The position numbers and the translations under genes were made by a program. DNA of 64,000 nucleotides from Gonapodya prolifera JEL478 (lineage: Eukaryota; Monoblepharomycota; Monoblepharidomycetes; Monoblepharidales; Gonapodyaceae). The notes under the pieces are model-generated. The model searched no databases, had not been told where the DNA came from, and was given only the letters and a program-made list of their open reading frames with translations. Positions 10,483 through 22,653 of this stretch are shown in pieces. The stretch's first letter is position 1. Each line of letters starts with the position of its first letter. The stretch is from NCBI GenBank assembly GCA_001574975.1, contig KQ965731.1, positions 1,051,737 to 1,115,736 of the forward strand. The letters run 5' to 3'.

Positions 10483-12560
10483 TTATTGATTCGATTCTTC
10501 CTTTCCTTCGGTCTGGAGCGCTCTCGCCCCTCCCGCTTCAAACAAATCTGAGAGCGTGCCCAGTACAATGCCGACGAATGCAATCTGGAAGAGGGAGTAG
10601 TAGGTCCTATGACGTTTGGATGTTTGCTCATTAAGTCTTTGTTGGTTTCTCGGTTGCTCTGTTGGGAAACTCACCAAAATTCCCAGCCACCAGGTGAATT
10701 CGGTATGTAATCGCCGAAACCGATTGTAGTAAGTGTAACGTACGTGAAATAAATGGCGTCAAAGTATGTCCAATCTCGCTCCAAGGCGTAGAAAACGAGT
10801 GCGCCCGCCAGCCAGAAAACAATGGCCCAAACCGCTACACGAAAGCCAGCACCTCGCTGAGCCCTCCTGCGAAGATCTTGTTCAGCTTGAGACTCCAAGT
10901 CATCCCTATTCGTGCTTTTCCTATCCGTTTCTGCTTCATCTTCGGCGATCACGGCAGGATCCTCTTGGGGGGGAAGCGTTGTGTCAGAAGAAGTTGGCAT
11001 TCCTACCCACTGTTCGCTCTCAGGGCGGAGGTTACGACTGTCAGTTCTCCTTGCTTGTCGGGGCATTATCGCATCGTCTTGGGACTTGGGAGGCAACGCA
11101 GAACTTGGCGCTTCCTTCTGACGCTCAACGTCCAAGTTGTCCTGTTGCCCGTGCGGTTGATGGTGACTTGCACTTTCAGATGCGGAAAAGCTTCGTCTCT
11201 CTTCTTCCATGCTCTCGATTTCTTGCTCCTCTTCTTCCACGTCCCACTCCTTTTCACTCCATCGTTTCACTGCAAGTAGAATGTGACCCAGAAAGGAACA
11301 CTTGTTAGTACTCTGTCCCTCTCCAAGTTCTTTTCTCTGGACGCGTTCACGGAGCTCCCGTAAAGCCAAGATACGTTTGCGGAGGGATTCTTGCGATGAA
11401 TGAATCATTACGTTTCGCACAGAGGTCAAGAAGAACCCCACCACGGAAATGCCTAAGAGCCTATGTAGAAGCAAGTACTCCGAAAGTCACGTTTTCCGGA
11501 GGACGGAAGAAGGAAGACCTACGCGTAGATCATAAACACAATTCGTGAAATAGTTGTTTTGGGAGTTAGATTGCCGTACCCTTCACTCCATTCGACACCC
11601 ATCACCAAAGAAGCATAATTGTCAGTGGGAATCACTCACCGATTGTCGTAAATGTCGTAACACAGAATACAAAAGCTTGCGAAAAGGTCCAAGGCTGGAT
11701 ATTGCAAAATATTGCGGCTCCAACCAAAAAGGTGGTGTCTGCAAGATATGTTGCAAGGACGAATTGTTTTTGCGCCCCACTCATGACGTTACTGGGGGCA
11801 TTTAAGACCAGGAGATCGTACGTCATGAAGAAAAATGCGAGAAGGCTCATGCTGATGTGGACGCATGAGCTCAAAAATGCCTGCGTGACCCAGCTCTTGG
11901 TCGAGGCGCCTGCTGCACGAATATCTGACGTGTGTCTCAAGATGTATCGGAGGAACGCAGCGAGCGCAAACGCTGTTTGCGCAACCAAGAAGACGCAATA
12001 AACTCTCGCGCATAACAGCGTTCTACGTTCAAATGTGCGAAACAGAATCAGGCACGAGGTTGCGCTGCGGAAAATGCGCGGGGAGTCACATTAACCTCGA
12101 GAGCCAGGCTGTTTCCCGTATCTTACATGCCAAATCCTGCGGCAATCCACATCATGATCATTTCGATCGGCTCCTGGGTTGTGGGAGGACAGTGAGAGAA
12201 ATATGACAACGTCATAGATCGCCAAGCGTACAGTCTGGCCTAGTGGCATGATACCTGGCTCTCCTGTATATGTAGAAAGTGGCTTTAAAGAGTCAACCGC
12301 CGCGCGGGTGATGGCAACGACAGCCAGCGACTGAACCTTGGTGAGGAACGCTCCACTGGTGAGCCGAGAAAACGTCTCAAAGAATCGATGCGGACTCTCA
12401 CCACTGCGCCTGTTACAAACGGTCCAGCAAGTCCTTTTGCAGGGTTTGGAACTGACAGTACCGCGATGAGAAGGTGAACGAATTCGTGGGAGATCCGAGC
12501 AAGGAAGATACGCAAGCGCCATGGTGATAGAACACCAATTTTCCACTTTCTGGAAGGCAT
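10483..12560 (-). CDS. Two-pore-domain outward-rectifier K+ channel, TOK-like
   Basis: Plasma-membrane K+ channel with two pore loops in one chain. Exons read 12560-12402 (tentative), 12239-12127, 12064-11640, 11580-11523, 11460-10675 and 10606-10483, about 554 aa with consistent phases. Pore 1 is TTFTTIGYGNLTP, assembled across an intron that splits the filter's first Gly codon. Pore 2 is TLTTIGFGDYIPNS preceded by DWTYFDAIYFTY. Four or more hydrophobic segments precede pore 1, matching the eight-helix fungal TOK plan rather than four-helix animal K2P channels. A hydrophilic, Glu/Arg-rich cytoplasmic linker of about 170 residues lies between the pores, longer than expected. A 42-base stretch near 11275 (gtactaac...cttgcag) looks like an in-frame intron and may be spliced or retained. 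The N-terminal exon is uncertain. Confidence 0.85.
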
Positions 12561-12910
12561 GAAGTCTCAAAGCGGAAAAATGACGTCTGAAATCATTCAA
12601 AAGGTCCCTTCGGCCTTTTGCAACCCCGGCTAAACTACTTCCAGAGTTTTTCCGTTTTAGGGCGGAAGTTTGCGATGAAAACTCGTAATAACGTTCTTTA
12701 CAATCTTTTCTGAGCGCTTGCATCTGCGTGCCAGCTTTCCTTCCGCTTCTTCGCGCCTTCTTCGGAGTGGATCCTTTTTTCCCTTGCTTTCTTTTTCCAA
12801 GTGATCGAATCAAGCATCGAAAAATGCAGCAATAAATCGATTCACCTGATTGCTAATTGGAGCTGACTTTTACTTGTGCTCCGACTGTCAAATTTGGATC
12901 CTGCTTTGGA

Positions 12911-15900
12911 ATGGAATCGACGCGAGCCGTTGGCAACGACGGAAAGGCTATCACACAGGAGCATCAAATTTCTGGGAATTCTGCCTTTGCTGGAATCCCT
13001 GGACGGTCTGCTGGGCCGACAATTGCCGGTGGTGCTGGTGCTGGTCTCGTTCTCAAACTGAAGCCACCAGGGCTCAACAGTCCCCAAGAAGCCACCATAC
13101 AGCAACACCAACAACATCCGCAATTGCAACAGTCTTCTCGAGTTTTTAATAATCAATTCCAACCGCCTTCCGGGGTCCCTGTTGCTCCGCCACCTGCTGC
13201 GCCACTGCAACTCACGCCCTCCATCGCCAAAGCTCCCACATCGGCCCCCAAACCAGTCCCGCAGCGACAATCCGAACCAGTGCAGTGGCTTCAGCTTCCG
13301 CCGCCAAATACTACGCCACCTCTCGTCACTCATCCAGCGTTTTATGCAGGAGACATCATCTGGCTCTGTGACCCAACCGTGGGACAAGTGTATTGGCCTG
13401 TTCGGGTGAGACACAGGAAAGCCGTTTTATATAAGTCTCAATTCTGATGTTCCCTGTTTGTACAGGTAGGGTCTCCCGAGGAGCTCCCTGGTGCAAATCA
13501 GTGGCCTTGTGTCTCTCACGATGACCCTCGTTGCTCACGATGTCTTCTCGTCAGAAGGTTTTCCGATGGCAAATGGTGAGTCTTTTTTAGGCATCCTCCG
13601 GCTCTCTTGGAGTCTAAAGCTCAATATGCTTGTGCAATTCCTTTTTATGTTAGGTGCAAGCTTCCTCCTACCACTGCACCTCTACCATTCATCCTCCCAC
13701 CTCCCACCAATTCCCACCGGCCTTCAATGCCCCAACCTCCAGAACGAGATGACGCCCGTATCTTCCGCAATTTTCCGCATCTGAAGAAGCTCCGCGATTC
13801 TGCCGTGAAGTCTGCCCGTCGCTTTTGCCAATTTCGCGTGGCGAAACTCAACTTGGGCACAAACGAACTTCCGTTCGATCCATTGCAGCCATGGAGGGCT
13901 CCTGGCGTCGACGATAATGGGTTTCCGTGGCCGTCATCTACACCAACTGCTGGAAACCCTGGAGAAGGTGGGAACATGAGTTTGTCTGCCACCACATCGG
14001 CAGCAGGCTCCCCGACCCATTCCAGCGGTGCTGGCACTCCAGCGTCTTCACCAAAGCTAAACACTGCCATACAGGGTGGAGGGTGGTCAGCGTCCAGCAC
14101 AGGGTTGAAACAGACGACTGGTGGTGTTGGGGGTGGTGGTCTCGCTCTTGCGAATGGAACCCATGGAGTAAAATCCTTGCGACCGTCATTGCTGGATCGT
14201 AGGTTTTATCCCGTCGTGTCTCTTCATGACACCGGAAAGCTGAATGCGCTTTCGCAGTGCCCCAACGATTGGGTTCTAATTCGATAGCCCCATCCAACAC
14301 GCACAGACCTGCTTCGTTTTCCCCACTCACGAAACCAGCGTTGCATAATGGCGCACTTGATACATTGCCGCCTGGCGGGCTCACACCTCCCACTGTATTC
14401 GATGGATCTGCGAATCTTGGGCCAGCACCGAATCAGCTTCCCAGATCTGGGGCCGATCCAAATATGCCCTTTCAATATCCGTCACACGTGGGTTCTAACC
14501 CATACGCACTTGGAATGCCTTCAACCGAAGTTCTTGCGAGCGGTGTCACAATGCCGGTTGCAAAGAGAGGGCGAGGCAGACCAAGAGGTAGCCGTGGGCG
14601 GGGAGCGATGAGGGCAGACTCCGTTCAACCCACGTCAGGAGTATCGGGTGCAGTAAATCCCCCGCCGCCGCCCGGAACGCGAAGAAGAGGGAGACCACCA
14701 GGCTCAGGGAGAGGCAGGAGAAAACGAGTCAGTGCTTCTTTGATATTTTTGAATTGAAACTCTTGTCTCATGTGAATGGTTGCAGGAGTCCGAAGAGTCC
14801 GAAGCCTCGGAAGGTGACATAACACCGTCATCCTCGGGATCTTTATCGGCTGTCGAATCGGACAACGAGTATACACCGCGACCTCCGGAAACTATTCCGG
14901 GTATCTCAGATTCTACGGGCGGTGAAACGTATACTGAACGGTATGGCGTCCTCAGAGAAGAGAACGGGTTCTATGTAGCTGAGCAACCTCGGCCGAAGCG
15001 AGGGAGGCCCCCGAAAATTCGAGGTCGTGGAGGTAGCCGGGGTTTGGGGAGAGGACGAGGGGGTTACCCGGTGAGCTGTGAGGTTATCGTTAATGCCCAA
15101 CGGTAGCTCATCGAACTGCGCCTTGCTTAAGGCCGCCGTTCAATATTCGTCAAATGGACCATATATCTCACCTTATCCGCAGGACTCTCCTTCACGATTC
15201 GATGGTTACGGCATGACATCGGGTTTTGGTGGTGGGGCAGGTTTCAACCCTTTTACTTGGGGCGGCTTTCCTCCCTATCCATTTATGTCTCCGCTCGCCA
15301 TGGCGGGAAGAGGTGATGCTTCGAGGCACGAATGGGATACAGCCATGAGTGCATTTTACGGCGCTGCCAACAACACGTCCAAATCGGGTTTCGGAAAGTC
15401 GGTATCAGCAGGAACCAAACCTGTTGACGAAACGAAGAGAGAGACGGGTGAGAAAGACACTGCAGATGATGATTTGGATAGAAAAACTGCGGAGTCAGAC
15501 GGGGACATTGACATGGCAATGGACGACGTTGAACGTGTCAACGATACAGAGAGTGCCGACATTGATATCGCCGCGGCAGGATCTGATACTGCTCGACAGA
15601 GGACGGGAACTCCACCCGATGATCAGAGTACCAGGGATGGCCCAACAGCGGAGACCGGCCAAGGGGAGAGTGGTGCTAGCGGAGCCTACATGACTCAACC
15701 GAGTATGTTTCCGGGATTTGGTGGATTCTCATCAGGGGTGGGGGCCTTTCCAATGATGCCTCCAACGGTACCGAGAGGTGTGAACCTCTTTGCTCCAACT
15801 GATCCCCCAAATGATGACCCTTCGTGCGAGAACCCCACAACTGCACATCTCTCAAATTTATCCGGTATCATGGCGGCGTTACAATCGACTTACCAGAGAA

Positions 15901-16565
15901 TGGCATTCCTCGAGTCGATGGGAGCGCATGCGCGGACAGCGATGGATGGCCTTTCACAGTTACGGGACGAGCTTGACGTTTCGGAGAGACAGAACGAAAC
16001 GCTCAGGTATGAGAGGAACGAGTTCCAAATGAAAGTATTCGAGTTGGAGGCGGAATTGGAACGATTAAAGGGTGGAAAGCGGGCAAGGAGTGCAACACCA
16101 GAGGAAACAATCGACGCAGCGTCGACACTGGCGAATTTAGTTGGTATGGAGCGAGTAGAGCACCAGGACGGGGACTCTGAGATGGCAGAAGATCTTGCGA
16201 CGAGACTTCAAGATGACGAGCCTTGGGAAGAATCCCTGGAGGGAAATGAGTCCTTGAATACGATGAGTGATTCTCTACAGAACGGACACCATCGGCACGA
16301 AGTCTCCCCGCCTGATAGTACCGTGGAGCCGAACGACCAATTAGCAGTACCTTCTTCTTCCACCTCACCTCAAGTCATTATACCACGTTCGCCCGTTGCT
16401 GTCAAGCTCGAGAACAAAGTCTCGAGCGGAAGTGAAATGCCTCCTTTGACTACGGGTGATGCTGGTGAGCTGAACGGTCGAAATCATGTTGGAAGCTTGG
16501 AACTTGAAAGTGAGGCGAAGGACCCTGCAGCCGAGTGGTGGGACTCAGTCATGAAGAGATTTTAA
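12911..16565 (+). CDS. AT-hook chromatin-type protein with possible PWWP-like N-terminal region
   Basis: Exons 12911-13405, 13466-13575, 13654-14198, 14288-14727, 14786-15070 and 15132-16565 sum to 1102 aa. Around residue 155 AGDIIWL...VYWPVRVG recalls the GD-W...PWWP opening of a PWWP/Tudor-type fold, followed by a Cys-containing stretch (DDPRCSRCLLVRR...DGKWCKL). Three AT-hook-like motifs follow (KRGRGRPRGSRGRG, RRRGRPPGSGRG, PKRGRPPKIRGRGG), the signature of minor-groove DNA binding. The C-terminal third is acidic and holds a coiled coil near 15950-16080. Long Gln/Pro/Gly-rich linkers look disordered. A nuclear chromatin role is inferred. The last exon might instead start at 15183, also in frame. 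Confidence 0.75.
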
Positions 16566-16663
16566 ATATGACGAAATGATGATTCTCTCCAAACCCTTCA
16601 ATAGAGACTGTAGATTCAATATACATTCATCGATATGGTAATCTTACGACTTCTATCACATAA

Positions 16664-19243
16664 TTATCTCCGACCACCATCCATGGACTTTCTGTACCCG
16701 GCATCCACGGATTTCCTGCTTCGTCCTTCTTTCTCCCTCTCTCCACCACCGTGCATCGAAGTCCTCTTATCTCTTTTGCTGGGATCTGTGGACTTGCTCC
16801 GCGATTTCTTTCCCTCGGCGGGTGATGGAAGGACCGGGAGATAACTCCCCATTGGCTCCGGCGGGGGGACTGGAAGTGGTTTGGTACTTTTGCCTGCCGT
16901 TTTCCGACGAGGCGGTGGAACAGGCGAAGATGGTGTTACAGACGGGGAGTCCATTCCGAAGGAGGAGGGGTTAGGACTGAAGGGGAAAGGAGACGCGTTT
17001 CCTCGCGGTGAGGCCAGGGGTGATGACAAGTGCGGAGCGTAAGCGATCTGATGAGATGAGATGTCCATGTGATCTGAAAGGACAGCCGACTGGATTGTGG
17101 TGCGAGGTTAAGCCAAGAGCCTCTTCACTCTGGTGAAAATGACGTACTTACCTCTAAGCCTCTGAGAACTCTCACCACGTCCGGCGTGGGTGGTGGATCA
17201 TCCGAAGACCCAAGATTGGAATTTGGGACCATAAGCCCGCCGCCGCCGCCATAAGCCGGGGACGTGACAGCAGAGGGCCATCTCCCACCTACTGGAGAAA
17301 ACTGAGGCGACGCAGGTGTTGTTGAGGGGTACTGAGATTGATAGCCGTACTCTAAATGAGGCTGCTGCTGCTGAGGCGGCCATTGATTCTTCGGGGTACT
17401 CCAATCACCACTCCCTGGCATGCCGTCTCGCCCATTGAGCCTGTCCCCACTCTCAGCCCGCGACTTCCTCCTGTCCTCCCTTTCGTAGTCAGAATGGTCT
17501 TCCAACACCTTCTCTCGGTACTCGTCGACGGTGACTGGAGCAGGAAAGCGACCACCTACGGGACTGGATGTAATAGAGAAGGACGAAGATGTTCGCCCGG
17601 CAGGCTCAGCAGAAGGAGAAGTCGTCTCATGGTACTGCGCCGCCGGAGGGGAAGGAGTTCGTTGTGCTAACACCGTTGAACAAGAAGCATGAGCACATGA
17701 TCAAGACCTTCCATCTTTCAATAGCTCAACCTACCATTCTTTTTCTGCTCCACCCTCTTTTTCAAATCCTCCACCTCACGCTTCTGCTCCGTCAGTTCTC
17801 CTTCCCGATCCGCAATCCGCCGCTCTGTCTCCCTCTCCTTCGCGTCTAACGCCGCTAAATCCTTCTGAGCGGCCGCGAGTCGGGCGTGCAGTGCCTCGAG
17901 AGTCGACCCGGTAGATCCTTTTGATGTTCCGTTCGGCATTCCACTGAATGAAGGAGCGGCACCACCAGACGGAGAGGACGTTGAGGAAGCCGAGGCGGAC
18001 CAAGCAGGAGAGAGAACGTCCGGGGTGGTATTAAAGGAGGATTGAAACGCACTTGCGGGGTTGATGAGCGTTGCGACTGTGGATGATGAAGGCGAGTTGA
18101 GAATGGAGCGGAGCGGCGGTTGCGCGGTTGTGGTCGTGGAAGGCGTCGCGGAGTAAGAGTGGGACGAAGCAAGCGAGATTGGTCGGACGGTTGGAGAGCT
18201 GCCAGGATTGCCCGCGGTACGTGAGCGGCGGTTTCCCGTCCCCGACGTCGGTGTGAGCGCCGGGGAGGACCCGCCATGTGCGGACAGGTAGGGGCTGTTG
18301 GATTGCGAAGGGCTCATGGGGCGAGAAAAGGCGGGGCTTACTGGCCGGCCTGAGGAGAAGGATGAAACGGATGAGCGGGAATTGCGGTGTGTCGGAGGTG
18401 GCATGTTCTGGTAGGTCTCCAAAAGGTGTACACAGTCGTCGCTCGTGACGGGGCGGCCACCACTCCCGCGCGGCAGTGACCGCGAGCGGGAGCGGGACTG
18501 CCTGTCCAAGCTCATTGAGGCTTCCGACGGGAGTCTCCGCGCCGCTTCCAGAGATGACTCCTGGACTTGCGCGCCGTGTTTGAGCAGGGTGGCCACGACG
18601 TCCAAGGATGGGGCGAGTGGGAGGTTGACGTGTGTGTCGGTGTCGTATTCGGGGTTGAGGATTGAGACGCGGGAGCCGTGAAGATTGAAGGGAAGCGTGC
18701 CGGCAAACAGGGCAAAGTCCAGCGCAGAGGCGAATGAAAGAACCCAGATCCATCGCCGGTTGTCCCAGTCTTCGTCGCGCCATTGGGGCGTGAAATGCGC
18801 AATCTTCCATTCGATGGCGACGTTGGGGTCGGCACCTTTGATTCGAGGGTTGTCGAAAACGATGGACAGGGCAGGAGAAAGGTCAGAGGGGCATTGCAGA
18901 GAAGTGACACCAGGTATGCTCTCTCAATCTCTCAATCCATCGATGAGCGATCCTTGGCCGCGCCAATCCGATCCTGCGGTAAGGTGTTCAGGCACAATAA
19001 CTCACCAGCCTCCAGCAAGAAGCCCACCAAGTCTGGCTTGCCATCCCTCACAGCGATTGCGAGTGCTGATTCACCCCATTCGACCTCCTTCCGTCGGCCA
19101 AAAACGCCAGTTTTGACCTGGAGGGAGACCTTCTTCCTGCAGTTGGGATCGGCCCCATCACGAACGGCCCTCTTCATCAAATGGAGGGATTGCTCCTCTG
19201 TGCCCTGCAGCAGGCGCCGGCTTGCTTCGTCGTTGTATGTCAT
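16664..19243 (-). CDS. Ankyrin-like repeat protein with long disordered tail
   Basis: Exons 19243-19006, 18835-17735, 17666-17152 and 17047-16664 give 745 aa. The N-terminal region reads like ankyrin repeats: SLHLMKRAVRDGADPN, GESALAIAVRDGKPDLVGFL with LEAGADPN across the first splice, and LDVVATLLKHGAQVQ. The middle is Ser/Arg-rich (LDRQSRSRSRSLPRG), then comes a coiled coil (LEALHARLAAAQKDLAALDA onward, 17900-17750). The C-terminal part is Pro/Ser-rich with SPxR/PPP motifs and a basic, Lys-rich end. This plan is common in fungal scaffold proteins of unknown role. No membrane segment is seen. The gene is convergent with the AT-hook gene, about 100 bp away. Confidence 0.75.
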
Positions 19244-20304
19244 GGCGGATAGTCGCCTCCAAGAGAAGTGACTGTCGCACGGAGAGGTTCAGAGTTACAA
19301 TCCACAATGTTTCCTCCCTTCCCGCTGCGATTTCCAGCCCGTTTTCCGGTCTCACTTCCAGTACTGATGACCCGTGTACCAGGCACGCCCGGTGGCACTT
19401 CTGAAAGTCCCTCCTTTCTGCGGGAAGTGTGACCACGGTCTCAAACCCCCTTCCCGTCAGTTCTCCTTTCGGGCCGATGACACTCTCTTTGAGTGATCCG
19501 TTGCTGCTGCGGGTTCGCCCGTGTGCTTTTGTGATCTCGAGCGGAATTATCGGAGAAAGAACAGTTTACTTTCTTTCGGGTAAAAACGCCCGCGGCATCA
19601 GTCAGAAAGGCCGGGGAGGTCCGCAGCCCTTTTACCCCAGTGCATTGGGAGTATACATGTATTGTCTAATAACTGTGCATATGCAATCTCGGTAAAACCA
19701 TGGGAAGGCAACAATCGAAAGATGGCATGCAACTCGGGCATGGCAGGGTCTGTTTGTTTGCAGGGCCAACAACCTCTCGTCTGGGAGCCCGAGTTTACCT
19801 GGCATCGATAGCAGAGAGAAGGAAAACGTGGCTACAAAGGGCCAAACGAATGGCCGAATAGTGGTCGTACCGAATGGTGGAACAGACAACTGTGTCGCAG
19901 TAGGGAGAATGAAACACATGTTTGCTGCACGCACTCGGGCCACTCACTGGACACGCAGGTGACAAAACCTTGTGATGTGGATGCAGGAACATTCCATATG
20001 AGCCGTTGCCTCCACACCCCACCGCCGCGCTGCGGTCAGCCGTTTCCACAAGTATTCGCAAGTCCACAGTCGCCGCGCACCACGATGTCTCTCGCCTTTC
20101 CGCGCCTTCTGCGCGACGCGCGCTGGCTGTGTTTTGTGTTTTATGCTGGCTAATCTGCTTACCCGCATGATTGATCCCCCAGGTTCACTTCCTCTCACAG
20201 GTAGCACCCTCACACGCTTCGACCATCCGTAAAATCGGTGTATTTCGTAAAGAGCTCACCATATAACGCTCCTCGTCTTGCGATCGCCGCATCACACGAA
20301 TCCA
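19244..20304. other. Intergenic region between divergent genes
   Basis: About 1.06 kb separates the start of the ankyrin-like gene (minus) from the EXORDIUM-LRR gene (plus). Open frames here are short, carry no recognisable motif and lack convincing splice signals, so I treat the stretch as the two promoters and 5' leaders. No defined regulatory site could be assigned. Confidence 0.5.
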
Positions 20305-22570
20305 ATGGCCCCTCGTGCACTTGGCTCGCGAGCTGTTCGCGCCAGCGTCCTTCTCGTCGCCACGTTGCTTCTCCTTAGCCTCCCTGGACCCGCTGAGTGC
20401 GATTCGAGGAGAAGCGCTCATCCGTCCTATCTGTTGGAAACAAATGCAGCGGAAACTCGACTCCACAAGCGCATTGGTCTTGTCGCACCCACACGTCCCG
20501 CCATCCAGTACATTCCAGGACGCTTGTCCATGACGAACCCCATCACGGTCCACATCGTCTACTACGGCCAGTGGACGCAATCGAGTAAAACGGTGATCGA
20601 AGGCTTTATTCGCGGACTGGACCAGAGTCCCTTCTGGCAAATTTCAAAGTCGTGGGTAAAAACGGTTTTTGGTTTCGCAACGGGACGGGACGGGACGGGA
20701 CGGGACCTTTTCTAAAGAAACTAACGCGAAGTTTCTATCTGCTTTCGAAAGATACTACAATTACCCCGTCGGCCATCCGGACCAGAAGACATTCGTCACC
20801 GGCACCGTGAAACTGGGCCAAACCGTCGTGGACAACTACTCCCTGGGCAAGATGCTCAACTACTTCAACACCACAAACTGGGACGACGTCGGAACCATCA
20901 TTCTCTCCCACATCAAAGCGGGCAGGCTTCCCTCCGACACCAACGCCATCTACGCCCTGCTCACAAGCAACGCCGTCATGGAGGCGAGTTCGTGCTCCCC
21001 GGGAGGACGTTGCGCCTGTAAGTAATTACCACTGTGTCTTTTCCTGTTATGCCATTGAACGCCAATTCTCTTCTCCGCCAGTTCACTACTCTTGGGAGGC
21101 AGCCGTGAGCGACGCCAAAGCTGCGAATCAAAGTTCAGGAATCGACGCCGCGGCGCCAAACTACAAATACCTCTGGGTTGGAGCTCCCTCTGCGTGCAAG
21201 GGCGACTCTCTCGTTGGCTGCATTGCACGTAACGTCTTCACCTCCCCCAACGGGGATCCTGACCTCGACGCAGTGCTGACGCACTTGGCCCACGAAATAG
21301 CTGAAGCCGCACAGAATCCCGTGAGTCGCGTTGGAGGCCGGTGGGCGGTGGGCTGTGGCGTGACTGTTTTCGCCTGGCGTTCGTGACAATGGCTCAAAAC
21401 TCTCCTTGTCAAGGTCATCACGGATACTACCGTCGCGTGGTACTTCAAAGGCGGTGCGATCACGGACGAAGGAGGTGTGGAACTGCTCTCTTCACGCTTT
21501 CGCTTTATATGCTTATCGCTTATCATTGATTGTCTCGTCATCTCAGCCGACCAATGCGACTGTAAGTGTCGATGAGCGCCGCCCAACGTTTCCCACACCT
21601 GATCGACCATGTCTTGCCCCCTCCCTCCCCCCAATAAAGACATCTACGGTGACGCCATTTATGAAAACGGATACTACTACAACAACGAATGGAACGGGCG
21701 AAAGTACTACATCCAACAGGTATCAAGGAGTTACGTATCGTTCACAAGAATCAAAGGAATTGATCTTCTCCCACTCCATCCAACAGCAATGGGACGTAAA
21801 CACGCAGCTTTGTGGACCTCCCTCGAACCCAGTCCCGCAAGACTGCAGCACGATCCACAAGCTGTTCCCTGAATTGGAACTGGGCAACGACTGCTGCTCT
21901 TCCGGGTGAGCACAGTGACTAGCCCCTCGGGCGTGACTTCCAACTTCACTTCATGGCTGACCTTTGTATCAGGTACTCGGACTGTGCCAACGGCAAAGTT
22001 ATTTCGCTCGACCTGTCCAACCAGAACCGAGCAGGCTCCGTGGCGGCACTGGTGGATAAGCTTGCCGCCAATCTGCCTCACTTGGAAAATATCTTCATGG
22101 AGAAGAACCCCCTCACTGGAACGATTCCCAACTCGATCTGCAGTTTCTCCAACCTCAGCATTCTCACGCTGTACAACACTTCGATCACGGGCACCATCCC
22201 CAGCTGTCTCGGCACGCTTCCGCGACTGTTCCGCCTCAAGATGCATAACAACCCTGGTCTGACCGGGCCCATTCCGACGTCGCTGACAAAGCTCCAGTAC
22301 CTTCAAACACTCTCCCTTTCGAACTGCAATTTGGGCGGACCGGTGCCTGACTTCTCCAAGAGCCCGAATCTCGCGGTGTTCTTACTCAACGACAACACAA
22401 ACCTCACCGGATCTCTCGTGTCGGGCGGTTTCAAAAAGTTCAACGGACAAAGCACGGCAGCCCCAGCGTTTGATTTTTCACTCCCGCGTACATGCGATCT
22501 AAGTGGTACTAAAGTTTGCGTGCCGAAAGGCTATGTCGGCCCATCGTGCTTCGTGGGAAGTAGCTGTTAG
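20305..22570 (+). CDS. Secreted EXORDIUM/PHI-1 domain fused to leucine-rich repeats
   Basis: Exons 20305-20655, 20732-21017, 21082-21320, 21414-21474, 21547-21561, 21640-21719, 21787-21905 and 21973-22570 sum to 582 aa. A signal peptide (VLLVATLLLLSLPGPAEC) is followed by a phosphate-induced-1/EXORDIUM domain: ITVHIVYYGQW, then IEGFIRGLDQSPFW, VDNYSLGKML, HLAHEIAEAAQNP, WYFKGGAITDEGADQCD and NGRKYYIQQ. A Cys-rich hinge (CGPPSNPVPQDC...CCSSG) leads to plant-type LRRs, for example LENIFMEKNPLTGTIPNSIC and LFRLKMHNNPGLTGPIPTSL, ending in a Cys-capped tail. EXORDIUM proteins are extracellular growth regulators in plants; the fungal role is unknown. One exon is only 15 bases. Phase and domain order support a single gene, but separate transcripts cannot be excluded. 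Confidence 0.82.
20681..20705 (+). repeat. CGGGA microsatellite in the first EXORDIUM-LRR intron
   Basis: Five perfect CGGGA units sit in the intron between exons 1 and 2 of the EXORDIUM-LRR gene. They do not resemble a fungal telomere repeat. Confidence 0.9.
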
Positions 22571-22653
22571 TGTGTCCAGTGTGTTATCATACAGTAAAAG
22601 ATAACCTTTCCATGCTTTTTTGCGTCATGAAATGCAATGCAATGCCTCAACAA

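Noticed and set aside
12561-12813. Lys/Arg-rich minus-strand frame upstream of the K+ channel as its N-terminal exon
   Set aside because: Its frame does not lead cleanly into the channel's first helices and no convincing splice joins it; left out of the model.
20681-20705. CGGGA repeats as a telomere or recombination signal
   Set aside because: Only five units inside an intron, and not a known telomere unit; an ordinary microsatellite.
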